Source of the DNA: Hymenobacter edaphi
GTDB taxonomy: Bacteria; Bacteroidota; Bacteroidia; Cytophagales; Hymenobacteraceae
Assembly: GCF_003258365.1 (NCBI RefSeq)
Contig: NZ_QHKM01000002.1
Coordinates: 620,001 to 684,000 of the forward strand
Reading direction: 5' to 3'
Length of the DNA: 64,000 nt
Shown here: positions 44,709-53,480 of the stretch, in pieces
Position numbering within the stretch: the first letter of the stretch is position 1
Layout of the letters: every line of letters starts with the position of its first letter
Position numbers and translations under genes: made by a program
Notes under the pieces: model-generated
What the model saw: the letters and a program-made list of their open reading frames with translations, nothing else
Told to the model about the DNA's origin: nothing
Database searches by the model: none

Positions 44709-44815
44709 GTAGCGCGAACGTTCAGTTCGCGTATCGTTGCCGGCGTCCGCCTCAAACCTGCGGCCGTCGGCAACAACCATCGTTCAACGATACGCGAACT
44801 GAACATTCGCGCTAC
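44709..44815. repeat. 107-bp inverted-repeat element abutting a gene start
   Basis: 31-base outer arms (44709-44739 and 44785-44815) pair with one mismatch (GTAGCGCGAA then GTTCAGTTCGCGTATCGTTG on the left). The inner part is also partly self-complementary (CCGGCGTCCGC/GCGGCCGTCGG). It ends 9 bases before the M28 peptidase ATG. It looks like a MITE or REP-type palindrome; no transposase is present. Confidence 0.8.
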
Positions 44816-44824
44816 ATTCCCCCA

Positions 44825-45868
44825 ATGACCCGCAACTCCCTGCGCCTGCTGTGGCGCCCCGCCGCTTTGCTTGCCGCCACGGTGCTGCTCACGGCCTGCC
44901 CCGATAAGAAAACCACCACCGAAACCGCCGATGCCCCGGCCTCGACGGAAGATGCCCTGCGCAAGGCCCCGGCCTTCAACGCCGATTCGGCCTACCAGTT
45001 TACGGCCAAGCAGGTGAGCTTCGGGCCGCGGGTGCCCAACTCGGCCGCCCACGTGCAGTGCGGTGACTGGCTGGTGGCCCGCTTCAAGGCCCTGGGCCTG
45101 CAGGTGCAGGAGCAGCCCTTCACGGCCATGGCCTTCGACGGCAAGCAGCTGCGCGGGCGCAACATCATTGCCCGCTTTGCCCCGCAGGCGGCCCGCCGGG
45201 TGGCCCTGTTCGCGCACTGGGATACCCGCCCCTTCGCCGATAAGGACAAAGCCAAGCCCAACGCCCCGCTCGACGGGGCCAACGACGGCGCCTCGGGCGT
45301 GGCCGTGGCCCTGGAAATTGCCCGGCAGCTGGCCGCCCAGCCCGATTCGCTCACGCCCGCCGTCGGCGTCGACATCATCCTGTTCGACGCCGAAGACTAC
45401 GGCTACGACTCCTCGACGCAGGCCAACCTGGAAAACAAGCTGGCCGGCGCGGGCGTGGAAAGCTGGTGCCTGGGCTCCCAGCACTGGGCCAAAAACCTGG
45501 TGCCTGCCGGCTACAAGGCCGAATACGGCATCCTGTTCGACATGGTGGGGGCCAAGGGCGCCCGGTTTTCGCGTGAGGAGCTGAGCCGGCAGCAGGCCAA
45601 CGACGTGGTGGGCAAGCTCTGGTACAACGCCGGCCGCCTGGGCTACTCCGACTACTTCATTGCCCAGGATATGCCCGGCATCACCGACGACCACGTGTTC
45701 ACCAACCAGGCCGGCGTGCGCACCGTCGACCTGATTGACCACGTGCCCTACGGCGACGAATTTTTCCCGGCCTACCACCACACCACCCAGGACAACATGA
45801 GCATCATCGACCGCAACACCCTGAAAGCGGTGGGCCAGACGGTGCTGCAGACCTTGTACCAGGAGTAG
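44825..45868 (+). CDS. M28 family zinc peptidase / glutaminyl-peptide cyclotransferase-like
   Basis: 347 residues from ATG 44825. Signal with lipobox-like LLAATVLLTACPDKK (Cys about 23), so probably a lipoprotein. M28 fold: ALFAHWDTRPFADKD (zinc His and Asp), PLDGANDGASGVAVAL (bridging Asp), FDAEDYGYDS (catalytic Glu and zinc Glu), FDMVGAKGARF and PAYHHTTQDNMSIID (zinc His). The spacing and the HWDTRPFAD form suit the glutaminyl-cyclase-like subgroup that forms N-terminal pyroglutamate; a plain aminopeptidase is the alternative. The upstream leader is almost entirely a 107-bp inverted-repeat element, so the mRNA 5' end can fold strongly near the ribosome site. Confidence 0.9.
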   Translation: MTRNSLRLLWRPAALLAATVLLTACPDKKTTTETADAPASTEDALRKAPAFNADSAYQFTAKQVSFGPRVPNSAAHVQCGDWLVARFKALGLQVQEQPFTAMAFDGKQLRGRNIIARFAPQAARRVALFAHWDTRPFADKDKAKPNAPLDGANDGASGVAVALEIARQLAAQPDSLTPAVGVDIILFDAEDYGYDSSTQANLENKLAGAGVESWCLGSQHWAKNLVPAGYKAEYGILFDMVGAKGARFSREELSRQQANDVVGKLWYNAGRLGYSDYFIAQDMPGITDDHVFTNQAGVRTVDLIDHVPYGDEFFPAYHHTTQDNMSIIDRNTLKAVGQTVLQTLYQE

Positions 45869-45883
45869 CACGCGACAGACCGC

Positions 45884-45915
45884 AAAGCCCCGGCTGCGCC
45901 CGCAGCCGGGGCTTT
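45884..45915 (+). terminator. Rho-independent terminator
   Basis: 15-bp perfect arms AAAGCCCCGGCTGCG/CGCAGCCGGGGCTTT (45884-45898, 45901-45915), then TTGCG. 15 bp after the M28 stop. Confidence 0.92.
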
Positions 45916-45963
45916 TTGCGTTATTGCGGCCTTATTCATGGTTCAGGTCACTCGTTGTATTCT

Positions 45964-47334
45964 ATGTCGCTTCGTTGCCTCTGGCTGCTGCCCGCGCTAG
46001 TTCTATTCGCTACGGCCCGGCCCCTGCGGGCGCAGCCCACCAAGTTTTTGTCGCCGGTGGTGGGTGCTTCGGCCATGTTTCAGCAAAAGGTCAGCCTGCG
46101 GGCCTACGCGGGCAAGCCCTGCCGGCTGTCGGCGCGCATGCGGGTGGATACCGCGCAGGTGGACGGGGGCAATGCCCGCATCGGGCTGCTGATGTTCGAT
46201 GCGAAAAAGCGCATCTTGGGCGGGCTGAACATGGGCAACAAGCCCGTGCGCAGCGCGGCCTGGCAAACCTATACCGTGCAGGGGCAGCTGGCCAAGCAGG
46301 TGGATACGGTGGCGGTGGTGGGCATCCAGTACCTCAACGGCACGTTCGAGTACGACGACTTCGTGCTGGAAGTGGAAGCGCAGCCGGGCCAGTGGCAGCG
46401 CGTGGAGCTGCGCAACGCCGGCTTCGAGCAAAGCGCCCCCGGCCCCGCTGCCGGCCTGCCCACAATCGGCTGGAAGCCGATAACGCGCATGGTGGGCTTC
46501 GGCTACGAAGTGGCGGAAACGGCGCCCGGCCAGCGAATTCTGCAGGTGACGGGCCGCGGCATCGTGCGCTACGGCCGCAATGCCCGCGCCGGCCACTACG
46601 CCACCGTCAACGGCGTGAAGCTCTACTACGAAACCTACGGGCAGGGCGAGCCGCTGCTGCTGCTGCACGGCAACGGCGAATCCATTCAGTCCTTTGCCAA
46701 CCAGATCGGGGCTCTGGCCGAGCATTACCGCGTTATTGCCGTCGACACGCGCGGGCACGGGCAATCGGGCAACGAAAAGCGGGCCTACACCTACGACCTG
46801 TTTGCCGACGACATGCGCGCCCTGCTCGACACGCTCCGGCTGCCCGCGGCCCACGTGGTCGGCTGGAGCGACGGGGGCAATACCGGCCTGAGCCTGGCCA
46901 CGCGCTACCCCACGCGGGTGCTGAGCCTGGTGACGATGGGCGCCAACCTGTACTGCGACAAAACCGCCGTGGAGGCCAAAACCCTGCGCGAAGTGCGGCT
47001 GATTCACGCCGCGGGCCTGGTGCTCGGCCCGTTTAAGCCCAACTTCCGGCGGGCGCGGCGGCTGAGCACCCTGCTGCTGAAGTACCCGCAGATGCGGCCG
47101 GCGCAGCTCAGCGCCGTGCAGGCGCCCGCGCTGGTGCTGGCCGGCGAAAAGGACGTCATCTTGGAGCCCCACTCGCGGCTGATTGCCAGCAACATCAAGG
47201 GCAGCCAGCTGCATATCTTCCCCGGCCTCACGCACTACGCCCCGCAGGAAGACCGCACGCGGTTCAACGAAGTGGTGCTGGCCTTTCTGCAGCAGCTGCC
47301 GCCGGCCGGTGGCAAGGCGCGCCGCGCCGAATAG
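45964..47334 (+). CDS. Secreted alpha/beta hydrolase with N-terminal jelly-roll-like domain
   Basis: 456 residues from ATG 45964 (signal peptide MSLRCLWLLPALVLFATARP); upstream in-frame start at 45916 gives no leader. Residues about 25-190 form a beta-rich carbohydrate-binding-like region (KVSLRAYAGKPCRLSARMRV, RIGLLMFDAKKRILGGLNMG). A classical alpha/beta hydrolase fold follows: LLLLHGNGESIQSF, VIAVDTRGHGQSGN, nucleophile elbow GWSDGGN (Ser), AGEKDVILEP (Asp) and FPGLTHYAPQEDR (His). An esterase or lipase with extracytoplasmic location; substrate not deducible. It stands alone between two terminator-bounded units. Confidence 0.88.
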   Translation: MSLRCLWLLPALVLFATARPLRAQPTKFLSPVVGASAMFQQKVSLRAYAGKPCRLSARMRVDTAQVDGGNARIGLLMFDAKKRILGGLNMGNKPVRSAAWQTYTVQGQLAKQVDTVAVVGIQYLNGTFEYDDFVLEVEAQPGQWQRVELRNAGFEQSAPGPAAGLPTIGWKPITRMVGFGYEVAETAPGQRILQVTGRGIVRYGRNARAGHYATVNGVKLYYETYGQGEPLLLLHGNGESIQSFANQIGALAEHYRVIAVDTRGHGQSGNEKRAYTYDLFADDMRALLDTLRLPAAHVVGWSDGGNTGLSLATRYPTRVLSLVTMGANLYCDKTAVEAKTLREVRLIHAAGLVLGPFKPNFRRARRLSTLLLKYPQMRPAQLSAVQAPALVLAGEKDVILEPHSRLIASNIKGSQLHIFPGLTHYAPQEDRTRFNEVVLAFLQQLPPAGGKARRAE

Positions 47335-47422
47335 CAGGAGCGGCTAGTAGGAGCGGGCGCGGCATAACCAGTACCCCGGCCAAACGCGTACCTTAAGCCC
47401 GCAACCGACCTGCTGCCTGCCA

Positions 47423-48925
47423 ATGAAGCATCTATTCCTGCTCCTGAGCCTGCTGGCCGGGCTGATTCGCCCCACGGCGGCGCAGATCGATACCACCGGC
47501 GGGCAGTTCCACCAGCCGCTTTACCCGGTGCCCAGCGTCACCGCGGGCGTGGCCTACGGCAGCGCGCCCAACTCCGGCGGCACCACGCTGCCGCTGCTGA
47601 TGGACATCTACCAGCCCGTCGGGGCCCCGGCCGCGCCGCGGCCGCTCATCATCCTGGTCCACGGCGGCGCCTTCCTGGGCGGCAGCCGCACCGATTACGA
47701 CGTGCAGGAGCTGTGCCGGCGCTTCGCCCGCCTGGGCTACGTCACGGCCAGCATCGACTACCGCCTGGAGTCGTTTTTCACCTTCAGCGGCTCGCGGGCC
47801 GTGGTCAACGCCGTGCACGACCTGCGGGCGGCGGTGCGGTTTTTCCGGCAGGACGCGGCCACTGCCAACCAGTACAACATCAACCCGCTCTACATCTTCG
47901 CGGGTGGCTCGTCGGCCGGCGCCATTACGGCCGTGCACGCGGCCTACCTGGACAAAGACGCCGAGCTGGCCGCGCTGAACGCGCCGGGCGTGGCCCCGGG
48001 GCTGGAAGGCAGCAGCGGCAACCCCGGCTACAGCAGCGCCATCGGGGCGGGCATCAACCTCTGCGGCGCCATCGGCAACCTGAGCTGGCTGGAAGCCGGC
48101 GACGAGCCGCTGGTGAGCGTGCACGGCACCACCGACGGCATCGTGCCCTACGGCACCGGCCCGACGTTTACCGGCGACGTGGTCAATGGCAGCGGCGCCA
48201 TCCAGCCCCGGGCCGCCGCGGTGGGCGTGCCCAACACGCTGCGCACCTTCCGCGGCGCTGGTCACGTGCCCTACAACGGTACCAGCGCCGCCCAGCTGGC
48301 CTACATGGATACCACCTTCCGGACCGTGCGCGACTTTCTGCGGCCCCTGCTGGTGGCTGCGGCGCCCTTGCCGGTGCGCCTGACCAGCTTTACCGCCGAG
48401 CGGCAGGATGCCGGGGTGCTGTTGCGCTGGCAAACGGCCCAGGAGGAAAACAGCGCCGGCTACGCGGTGGAAGTCTCAGCCGACGGCCGCAGCTTCCGCC
48501 ACCTGGGTTTCGTGGCCAGCCGGGCGCCCTATTCCACCACTCCCACCAGCTACCGGTTCGTGGACCGGGAAGCGGGCGGGCCGGGGCTGCGCTACTACCG
48601 CCTGCGCCAGCTCGATCTGGACGGCAAAGAAGCCTTTTACGGTCCGCAGGTGCTGCGCTTCGGCGCCGAGGCGCCGCTGGCCGTGTATCCCAATCCCGTC
48701 AGCGGCCCGACGGCTACCGCGCTGGTGGCATCCACCGGAGGGGGCGTGCTGGAGCTGCGCGACGCGCTGGGGCGGCTCGTCAGCCGGCAGACGCTACCAG
48801 CCGCGGCCGGCCCGTCGCAGCGCGTTGCTTTGCCGGAGCTGGCCAGCCGTCCGCCGGGCGTGTATCACCTGCTGCTGCGCGATGCGGCCGGCGCGGTGCA
48901 GCAGGTGCGGCTGCTGAAGCAGTAA
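47423..48925 (+). CDS. Secreted carboxylesterase-like alpha/beta hydrolase with T9SS type A domain
   Basis: 500 residues. Signal peptide MKHLFLLLSLLAGLIRPTAA, then QIDTTGGQF. Esterase fold: LIILVHGGAFLGG (oxyanion HGG 80-82), GYVTASIDYRLE, IFAGGSSAGAITAVHAAY with nucleophile Ser164, VSVHGTTDGIVPYG (Asp) and GAGHVPYNG (His), with the acidic/basic pattern of the HSL/BD-FAE type. Residues about 310-415 form a fibronectin-like module (LTSFTAERQDAGVLLRWQTA). The end is a T9SS sorting domain (LAVYPNPVSGPTATALVAST to QQVRLLKQ). Exported to the surface and cleaved by the T9SS. Paralog at 50944. Confidence 0.9.
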   Translation: MKHLFLLLSLLAGLIRPTAAQIDTTGGQFHQPLYPVPSVTAGVAYGSAPNSGGTTLPLLMDIYQPVGAPAAPRPLIILVHGGAFLGGSRTDYDVQELCRRFARLGYVTASIDYRLESFFTFSGSRAVVNAVHDLRAAVRFFRQDAATANQYNINPLYIFAGGSSAGAITAVHAAYLDKDAELAALNAPGVAPGLEGSSGNPGYSSAIGAGINLCGAIGNLSWLEAGDEPLVSVHGTTDGIVPYGTGPTFTGDVVNGSGAIQPRAAAVGVPNTLRTFRGAGHVPYNGTSAAQLAYMDTTFRTVRDFLRPLLVAAAPLPVRLTSFTAERQDAGVLLRWQTAQEENSAGYAVEVSADGRSFRHLGFVASRAPYSTTPTSYRFVDREAGGPGLRYYRLRQLDLDGKEAFYGPQVLRFGAEAPLAVYPNPVSGPTATALVASTGGGVLELRDALGRLVSRQTLPAAAGPSQRVALPELASRPPGVYHLLLRDAAGAVQQVRLLKQ

Positions 48926-48960
48926 GCCGTGGCCGCTGACCCCGATCAAGCACGCAGGCG

Positions 48961-49863
48961 CTACTCGTACGCCAGCGCCGTGCCGGCCGCGTCGACCACC
49001 AGCCGGGCCCGGCGCCCGCAGATCAGGGCCAGGTTGGCCGGCTCGTGCCCGACGGGGAAGCCGTAGGCCACCGGGAACTGGTACTTGCGGGCGTACGTGT
49101 CGATGATTTCGTAGCAGCTCAGGCCGAAGGGAATGGCGTTGTCCTGCGGGTTGGTGAAGTGGCCCACGATAAGCCCGGCCAGGTCGCGCAGCTTGCCGGC
49201 GCGGTCCAGGTGCACCATCATCCGGTCGACGCTGTAGAGGTATTCCTCGATGTCTTCCAGGAACAGGATGCGGCCGGCGGTGCTCACGTCGGAGGGCGTG
49301 CCGCTGAGCGTCTGCAGCAGGCTGAGGTTGCCGCCCACCAGTTCGCCCGCGGCCGCGCCGGGGCGGTTGAGCGGGTGCGCCGGCACCGCGTAGCTGATGG
49401 CTTCGCCGAACAGAGCCCGGCGCAGGCTCTCCACCGCGTCGGCGCCGCCGGGCTGGGCAAAGATGAAGGGCATCACGCCGTGAATGCTCTCGTGGCCGAG
49501 GCGCAGCAGGTGGCAGTTCAGGGTGGTGATATCCGAGAAGCCGGCCACCCACTTCGGGTCTTGAGCGAAGCGCGAAAAGTCAACCAGATCGATGATGCGC
49601 GGGGTGCCGTAGCCGCCGCGCGCCACCAGGATGGCGCGAATGGCCGGGTCGTCGAGCTGGCGCTGCAAGTCGCGGGCCCGCAGCGCGTCGTCGCCGCCGA
49701 ACTGGTGGTGCGCGGCCGCCACCGATTCGCCCAGCACCACGCGCAGGCCCCAGCTTTCCAGGATTTCAACGGCGGGCAGCAGCTCCTCGCGCGATACTTT
49801 GCGGGCGGTGCAAATGATGGCAACCTGGTCGCCGGGGCGCAGGGAAGGGGGCGTAGTGGGCAT
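48961..49863 (-). CDS. LD-carboxypeptidase, S66 family
   Basis: 300 residues, standard size. Cleaves the terminal D-Ala from tetrapeptide stem peptides in peptidoglycan recycling, cytoplasmic as no signal is seen (MPTTPPSLRPGDQVAIICTA). Family marks: VARGGYGTPRIIDLVDF, VAGFSDITTLN (nucleophile Ser), GGNLSLLQTLSGTPSDVS, RILFLEDIEEY (catalytic Glu region), LAGLIVGHFTN and YGFPVGHEPANLALICG (catalytic His). Full triad retained. Convergent with the esterase gene (48925) and divergent from the lipoprotein gene at 49968. Confidence 0.94.
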   Translation of the reverse strand: MPTTPPSLRPGDQVAIICTARKVSREELLPAVEILESWGLRVVLGESVAAAHHQFGGDDALRARDLQRQLDDPAIRAILVARGGYGTPRIIDLVDFSRFAQDPKWVAGFSDITTLNCHLLRLGHESIHGVMPFIFAQPGGADAVESLRRALFGEAISYAVPAHPLNRPGAAAGELVGGNLSLLQTLSGTPSDVSTAGRILFLEDIEEYLYSVDRMMVHLDRAGKLRDLAGLIVGHFTNPQDNAIPFGLSCYEIIDTYARKYQFPVAYGFPVGHEPANLALICGRRARLVVDAAGTALAYE

Positions 49864-49967
49864 GAGCGGGCAGAATGTGGGTGCAAACCTACACCGAAGC
49901 CGGCAGTCAGCGGCGCCTTGGTCGGGCCCGCCGTGTGGAATGCGGGCGCGGCGCGCATCTTCCGGGC

Positions 49968-50645
49968 ATGCGCTTTCCCACTCGATTCCTGCTCGGCCTG
50001 TGCGGCCTGGGCAGTTGTGCTGCTCCCCGGGCCCTGCCGCCGGGCTCTTACCTGGAAACGCGGCCCAACACCGTGCTTTTCACGAGCCGGGAGCTGGTGG
50101 TATACCCCGACGGCCGCATCCGGTATTTCCTGCACACCGACGACGTGAGCATGGGACGGGAGGGCAGCGGCACCTACCGCCTGCGCCCCCGTCGGCTGGA
50201 GCTGCGCCTAAGCGGGCCACCCGATACCACCCAGGGCCGCGCTACCAGCACGCCGCTGCCGCCCACCGACCGGCGCCTGCAGTTCTACGTGAGCACCCAA
50301 CCGACCTCCGGCCAGCCCGAGCCGTTGCAGGGACTTACCGTACTGGCGCGCAACGCGGCCGGCGCCGTCGTGGCCGCCGTTCCCACCGATGCCGGGGGCT
50401 ACGCGGAACTGCCGCTGGGGCCAGCCGCTGCGCCCCGGACCATCGAAATTGCGGGCCAGGGCTGGCGCCGCTGGCGGCAGCCCTGGCCCGCCGGGCCAAC
50501 GCTCTTTCGCGTGCAGCTGGTGCCCCAGCCTTACCAAGCCTACGCGCCGGGCACGCGCAAAACCTTCGCGTTGCTGGCAATGTCGCCCCTACGGCTGGTG
50601 TTGCGCCAGGGCCCCGACACGCTTACGCTGGTGCGCCGGCCCTGA
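49968..50645 (+). CDS. Predicted lipoprotein of unknown function with carboxypeptidase-regulatory-like segment
   Basis: 225 residues from ATG 49968 (MRFPTRFLLGLCGLGSC, lipobox LGSC); the frame begins at 49875, but upstream residues are unlike a leader. The first half is beta-rich (LETRPNTVLFTSRELVVYPD, GTYRLRPRRLELRLS), the second half reads LQGLTVLARNAAGAVVAAVP and TDAGGYAELPLGPAAAPRTI, like a carboxypeptidase-regulatory or transthyretin-type module. Ends LTLVRRP. No catalytic motif. Function unknown; membrane anchored. Confidence 0.68.
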   Translation: MRFPTRFLLGLCGLGSCAAPRALPPGSYLETRPNTVLFTSRELVVYPDGRIRYFLHTDDVSMGREGSGTYRLRPRRLELRLSGPPDTTQGRATSTPLPPTDRRLQFYVSTQPTSGQPEPLQGLTVLARNAAGAVVAAVPTDAGGYAELPLGPAAAPRTIEIAGQGWRRWRQPWPAGPTLFRVQLVPQPYQAYAPGTRKTFALLAMSPLRLVLRQGPDTLTLVRRP

Positions 50646-50943
50646 GCGCGCCGCGCCGCCGGCGAGAGCGTGTCGGGGAGGCGCCCAGGCCGCACGACAA
50701 GGGGGCCGGCGAAGCCCGGCAGCGGGCCTCGGAATCGGTGCGCTGCGTGGCGGTCTTTGGAAAGCAGCGCCCGGCCCGACTGCACTGCGTCCCGGCGTCA
50801 CCAACGCACACAGCCCTGCGCAAGCGGCCGCCATCAGCGGAGAGCAACGCCTCCGGCGCCGTTTCCTTGGTCAGACCACGGGGTTGCGGTGACCCGCCCG
50901 CGCAAATTTGCGTAAGCCGACATGCACCCTACGCCGACTCCTG
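50646..50943. other. 298-bp intergenic region with no convincing gene
   Basis: All frames here are short, Arg/Ala/Pro-rich frames expected from GC content, with no start plus domain pattern. It ends in a perfect palindrome CGCAAATTTGCG (50901-50912), 31 bp before the next gene's ATG, which may be a protein-binding site. No terminator was found for the lipoprotein gene. Confidence 0.5.
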
Positions 50944-52170
50944 ATGAAACGAAAACGTCTACTGTTCACCGTGTTTGGTTTGCTGCTGCTGTTAAGCTCG
51001 GCTTCAGCGCAGATTGATACTACCGGCGGCCGTTACCGCCGCCCAATTTTTCCGCAGGTCACCGTGACGCGGGCCGTTTCTTACGGCACCGCCACCACCG
51101 TTGCCGGCACCACCCAGAACCTGCTGCTCGACCTCTACGAGCCCGCCGGCGACACCGTGCGCCGCCGGCCCCTGGTCATCATGGCCCACGAGGGCGCCTT
51201 CGCCACCGGCAACCGCGACGACCAGTTCATGACGGCCATCTGCACCCGCCTGGCGCAGCTGGGCTACGTCACGGCCAGCATCGATTACCGGCTCGGCTTT
51301 TTTCCCTTCGACAGCGCCAACATCGGCCGGGCTTCCATCCGGGCTTCGCAGGACATGCGCGCCGCCGTGCGCTTTTTCCGCCGCGACGCGGCCACCACGC
51401 GGCAGTACCGTATTCACCCCGCCTACATCTTCGCGGGCGGCTCGTCGGCCGGCGCCTTCATGGCCCTGCAGCTCGGCTACCTCGACAAGCCCGCCGAGGT
51501 ACCCGCCTACGTCGACCTGGCGCAGCTGGGCACGCTGGAGGGCAACGGCAACCCCGGCTACAGCAGCCAGATTGCGGGCGTCATCAACCTGTGCGGAGCC
51601 GTGGGCAGCCCGGCCTGGCTGGAGCCCGGCAACGTGCCCCTGTGCAGCGTGCACGGTACCGCCGATGCCGTAGTGCCCTACAACATAGGCCGGGCCTTCG
51701 GGCAGTCGTTTTCGCCCCGCATCTACGGCAGCGGCGTGCTCAAGCCCCGCGCCGACGTGGTGGGCATTGCTAACGTATTGCGGACCTTGCGTGGCGCCCC
51801 GCACGTACCCTACAACGGCACCAGTACTGCCGCCGTGGCCTACACCGACACCACTTTCCAGACCGTGCGCGACTTTCTGCGTCCGTTGCTGCGCCAGCCC
51901 GGCACGGTGCTGAGCGCCGCTGCCCGCCAGCAGACGGAGGCGCCGCAGGTATACCCGGTGCCCGCTAGCGGGGAGGTTTTCTACCTGGAAGCCGGTCACA
52001 CGGCGCCATTCCGCCCGCAGCAGGCCGAGCTGCTCGACGCCACCGGCCGGGTGGTGCGGCGTTTCCGTTGGGAGCAGCCGCGCATGGCCGTGCCACGCGG
52101 CGCGCTGCCCGCCGGCAGCTACTACCTCCGCACCGCCGAGCTACCCGCCCGGCGCGTGGTACTGCAGTAA
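50944..52170 (+). CDS. Secreted alpha/beta hydrolase with T9SS-like C-terminus, paralog of the 47423 gene
   Basis: 408 residues from ATG 50944 (signal peptide MKRKRLLFTVFGLLLLLSSA, then QIDTTGGRY). Shares the esterase core with its paralog: VIMAHEGAFATG, GYVTASIDYRLGFF, IFAGGSSAGAFMALQLGY (Ser), CSVHGTADAVVPYN (Asp), RGAPHVPYNG (His). The oxyanion HGG is HEG here. It lacks the fibronectin-like module and ends in a T9SS-type tail (QVYPVPASGEVFYLE to ARRVVLQ). Secreted; esterase activity may be altered by the Glu. Terminates at a palindrome shared with the convergent hom gene. Confidence 0.87.
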   Translation: MKRKRLLFTVFGLLLLLSSASAQIDTTGGRYRRPIFPQVTVTRAVSYGTATTVAGTTQNLLLDLYEPAGDTVRRRPLVIMAHEGAFATGNRDDQFMTAICTRLAQLGYVTASIDYRLGFFPFDSANIGRASIRASQDMRAAVRFFRRDAATTRQYRIHPAYIFAGGSSAGAFMALQLGYLDKPAEVPAYVDLAQLGTLEGNGNPGYSSQIAGVINLCGAVGSPAWLEPGNVPLCSVHGTADAVVPYNIGRAFGQSFSPRIYGSGVLKPRADVVGIANVLRTLRGAPHVPYNGTSTAAVAYTDTTFQTVRDFLRPLLRQPGTVLSAAARQQTEAPQVYPVPASGEVFYLEAGHTAPFRPQQAELLDATGRVVRRFRWEQPRMAVPRGALPAGSYYLRTAELPARRVVLQ

Positions 52171-52171
52171 A

Positions 52172-52206
52172 GCAAAACGGACGGCCCCAGCGGCCGTCCG
52201 TTTTGC
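52172..52206. terminator. Bidirectional terminator between convergent genes
   Basis: 15-base arms GCAAAACGGACGGCC/GGCCGTCCGTTTTGC (52172-52186, 52192-52206), loop CCAGC. The AAAA and TTTT flanks make it usable in both directions. Confidence 0.9.
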
Positions 52207-52208
52207 CG

Positions 52209-53480
52209 TTAGCTAGCCGCTAAAGCCGTTTCCAGCTGCGGCGCGGGCTGCGCCACCACCGGCCGCACGCGCCCGGTGCGCGCCACGAAAGTGCCGCCGG
52301 CCCGCAGCGCGTCGCGGTAGCGGTGCAGCTGGCCGAGGCGCACATAGCCCACGGCGTAGTCGTAGGTGAAGCCCGGGGCGCTGAGCTGCTCCGACACGTC
52401 CGTCAGACCCAGCGCCCGGCGCAGCTCGGCCGGGGCGGAGCGCAGGTACACTTCCAGCTCCAGGTCGGGAGCTTCGGCGGCCTGGGGTGCTTCGAGGGGC
52501 AGCTTTGCATAAGCGTAGCGGAAGCCGTGGCGCAGGGCTACCAGATCGGCCAGCACGGCCGAACCGGTAGGGTGGCCGCCCGCGCCGCGGCCCCGCCAGA
52601 AGTGCTGCCCGGCAAATTCGGCCTCCACCACCACGCCGTTGAATTCGCGCTCCACCGCGTACAGCGGCGAGTCGGCGTCGACCAGCTGGGGCGTGACGTA
52701 CACCGTGGCGCCGCCCCCGGGCAGGGGCTGCAGGCTGGCTACCACCTTGAGCTTCTGGCCCCGTTCCGCGGCGTAGCGGATATCGGCCGCCGACACGTTT
52801 TCGATGCCCAGGTTGAGCACGTCATCGGGGTCGAGCAGCAGGCCGCAGGCGTGGGCGGCGAGGATGACGGCCTTGGAGCGCGGGTCGAAGGCGGCCATGT
52901 CCAGCGTAGGGTCGGTTTCAGCAAAGCCTTGCGCCTGCGCTTCGGCCAGGGCCTCGGCGTAGTCGGAGTGGTCCTCGCGCATGCGCGTCAGCACGTAGTT
53001 GGAGGAGCCGTTGAAGATGCCGCTGACCTGAACCAACGGCTCCTGGGCAAAGTACGAGTCGATGGTGCGGATAACCGGAATGCTGCCGCACACGGCCGCT
53101 TCGTAGAGCAGCACGCCGCCGAATGCGCGCTGCAGCGCAATCAACTCGGGCAGATGGCGGGCTACCATAGCTTTGTTGGCCGTCACCACCCGCCGGCCCT
53201 GGCGCAAGGCTTGGCTCACGAGTCGGAACGCCTCGTCGGCGTCGTCGATAACTTCCACCAGCAAATCCAGCGTGGGGTCGTTGAGCAGGTCGTCGGCGTG
53301 AAACTCAAACCGCTCGGCGGGCAAGGGGCGCAGCTTGGTGGGGTTTTTCACCGCAATGCGCGCCACCGTGAAGCCCGCCTCGGGGTGGCGCTGCAGAATA
53401 TCGTACAGGCCCTGCCCCACGCAGCCGAAGCCAATCAGGCCGACGCGCGTCGGGGCGTTAGTGGGCGAAGGTTTGGACAT
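52209..53480 (-). CDS. hom: Homoserine dehydrogenase
   Basis: 423 residues. NAD(P)-dependent reduction of aspartate semialdehyde to homoserine, the branch to Met and Thr. Rossmann motif GLIGFGCVGQG (about 14-24), substrate region VVTANKAMVA, LLYEAAVCGSIPVIRTID, VSGIFNGSSNYVLTRM and FAETDPTLDM, all in the family order. The C-terminal region (about 330-423) does not read like a classical ACT domain and is truncated or diverged, so allosteric control by threonine may be absent. It starts 23 bp inside metX, implying translational coupling. Last gene of metY-metX-hom. Confidence 0.95.
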   Translation of the reverse strand: MSKPSPTNAPTRVGLIGFGCVGQGLYDILQRHPEAGFTVARIAVKNPTKLRPLPAERFEFHADDLLNDPTLDLLVEVIDDADEAFRLVSQALRQGRRVVTANKAMVARHLPELIALQRAFGGVLLYEAAVCGSIPVIRTIDSYFAQEPLVQVSGIFNGSSNYVLTRMREDHSDYAEALAEAQAQGFAETDPTLDMAAFDPRSKAVILAAHACGLLLDPDDVLNLGIENVSAADIRYAAERGQKLKVVASLQPLPGGGATVYVTPQLVDADSPLYAVEREFNGVVVEAEFAGQHFWRGRGAGGHPTGSAVLADLVALRHGFRYAYAKLPLEAPQAAEAPDLELEVYLRSAPAELRRALGLTDVSEQLSAPGFTYDYAVGYVRLGQLHRYRDALRAGGTFVARTGRVRPVVAQPAPQLETALAAS

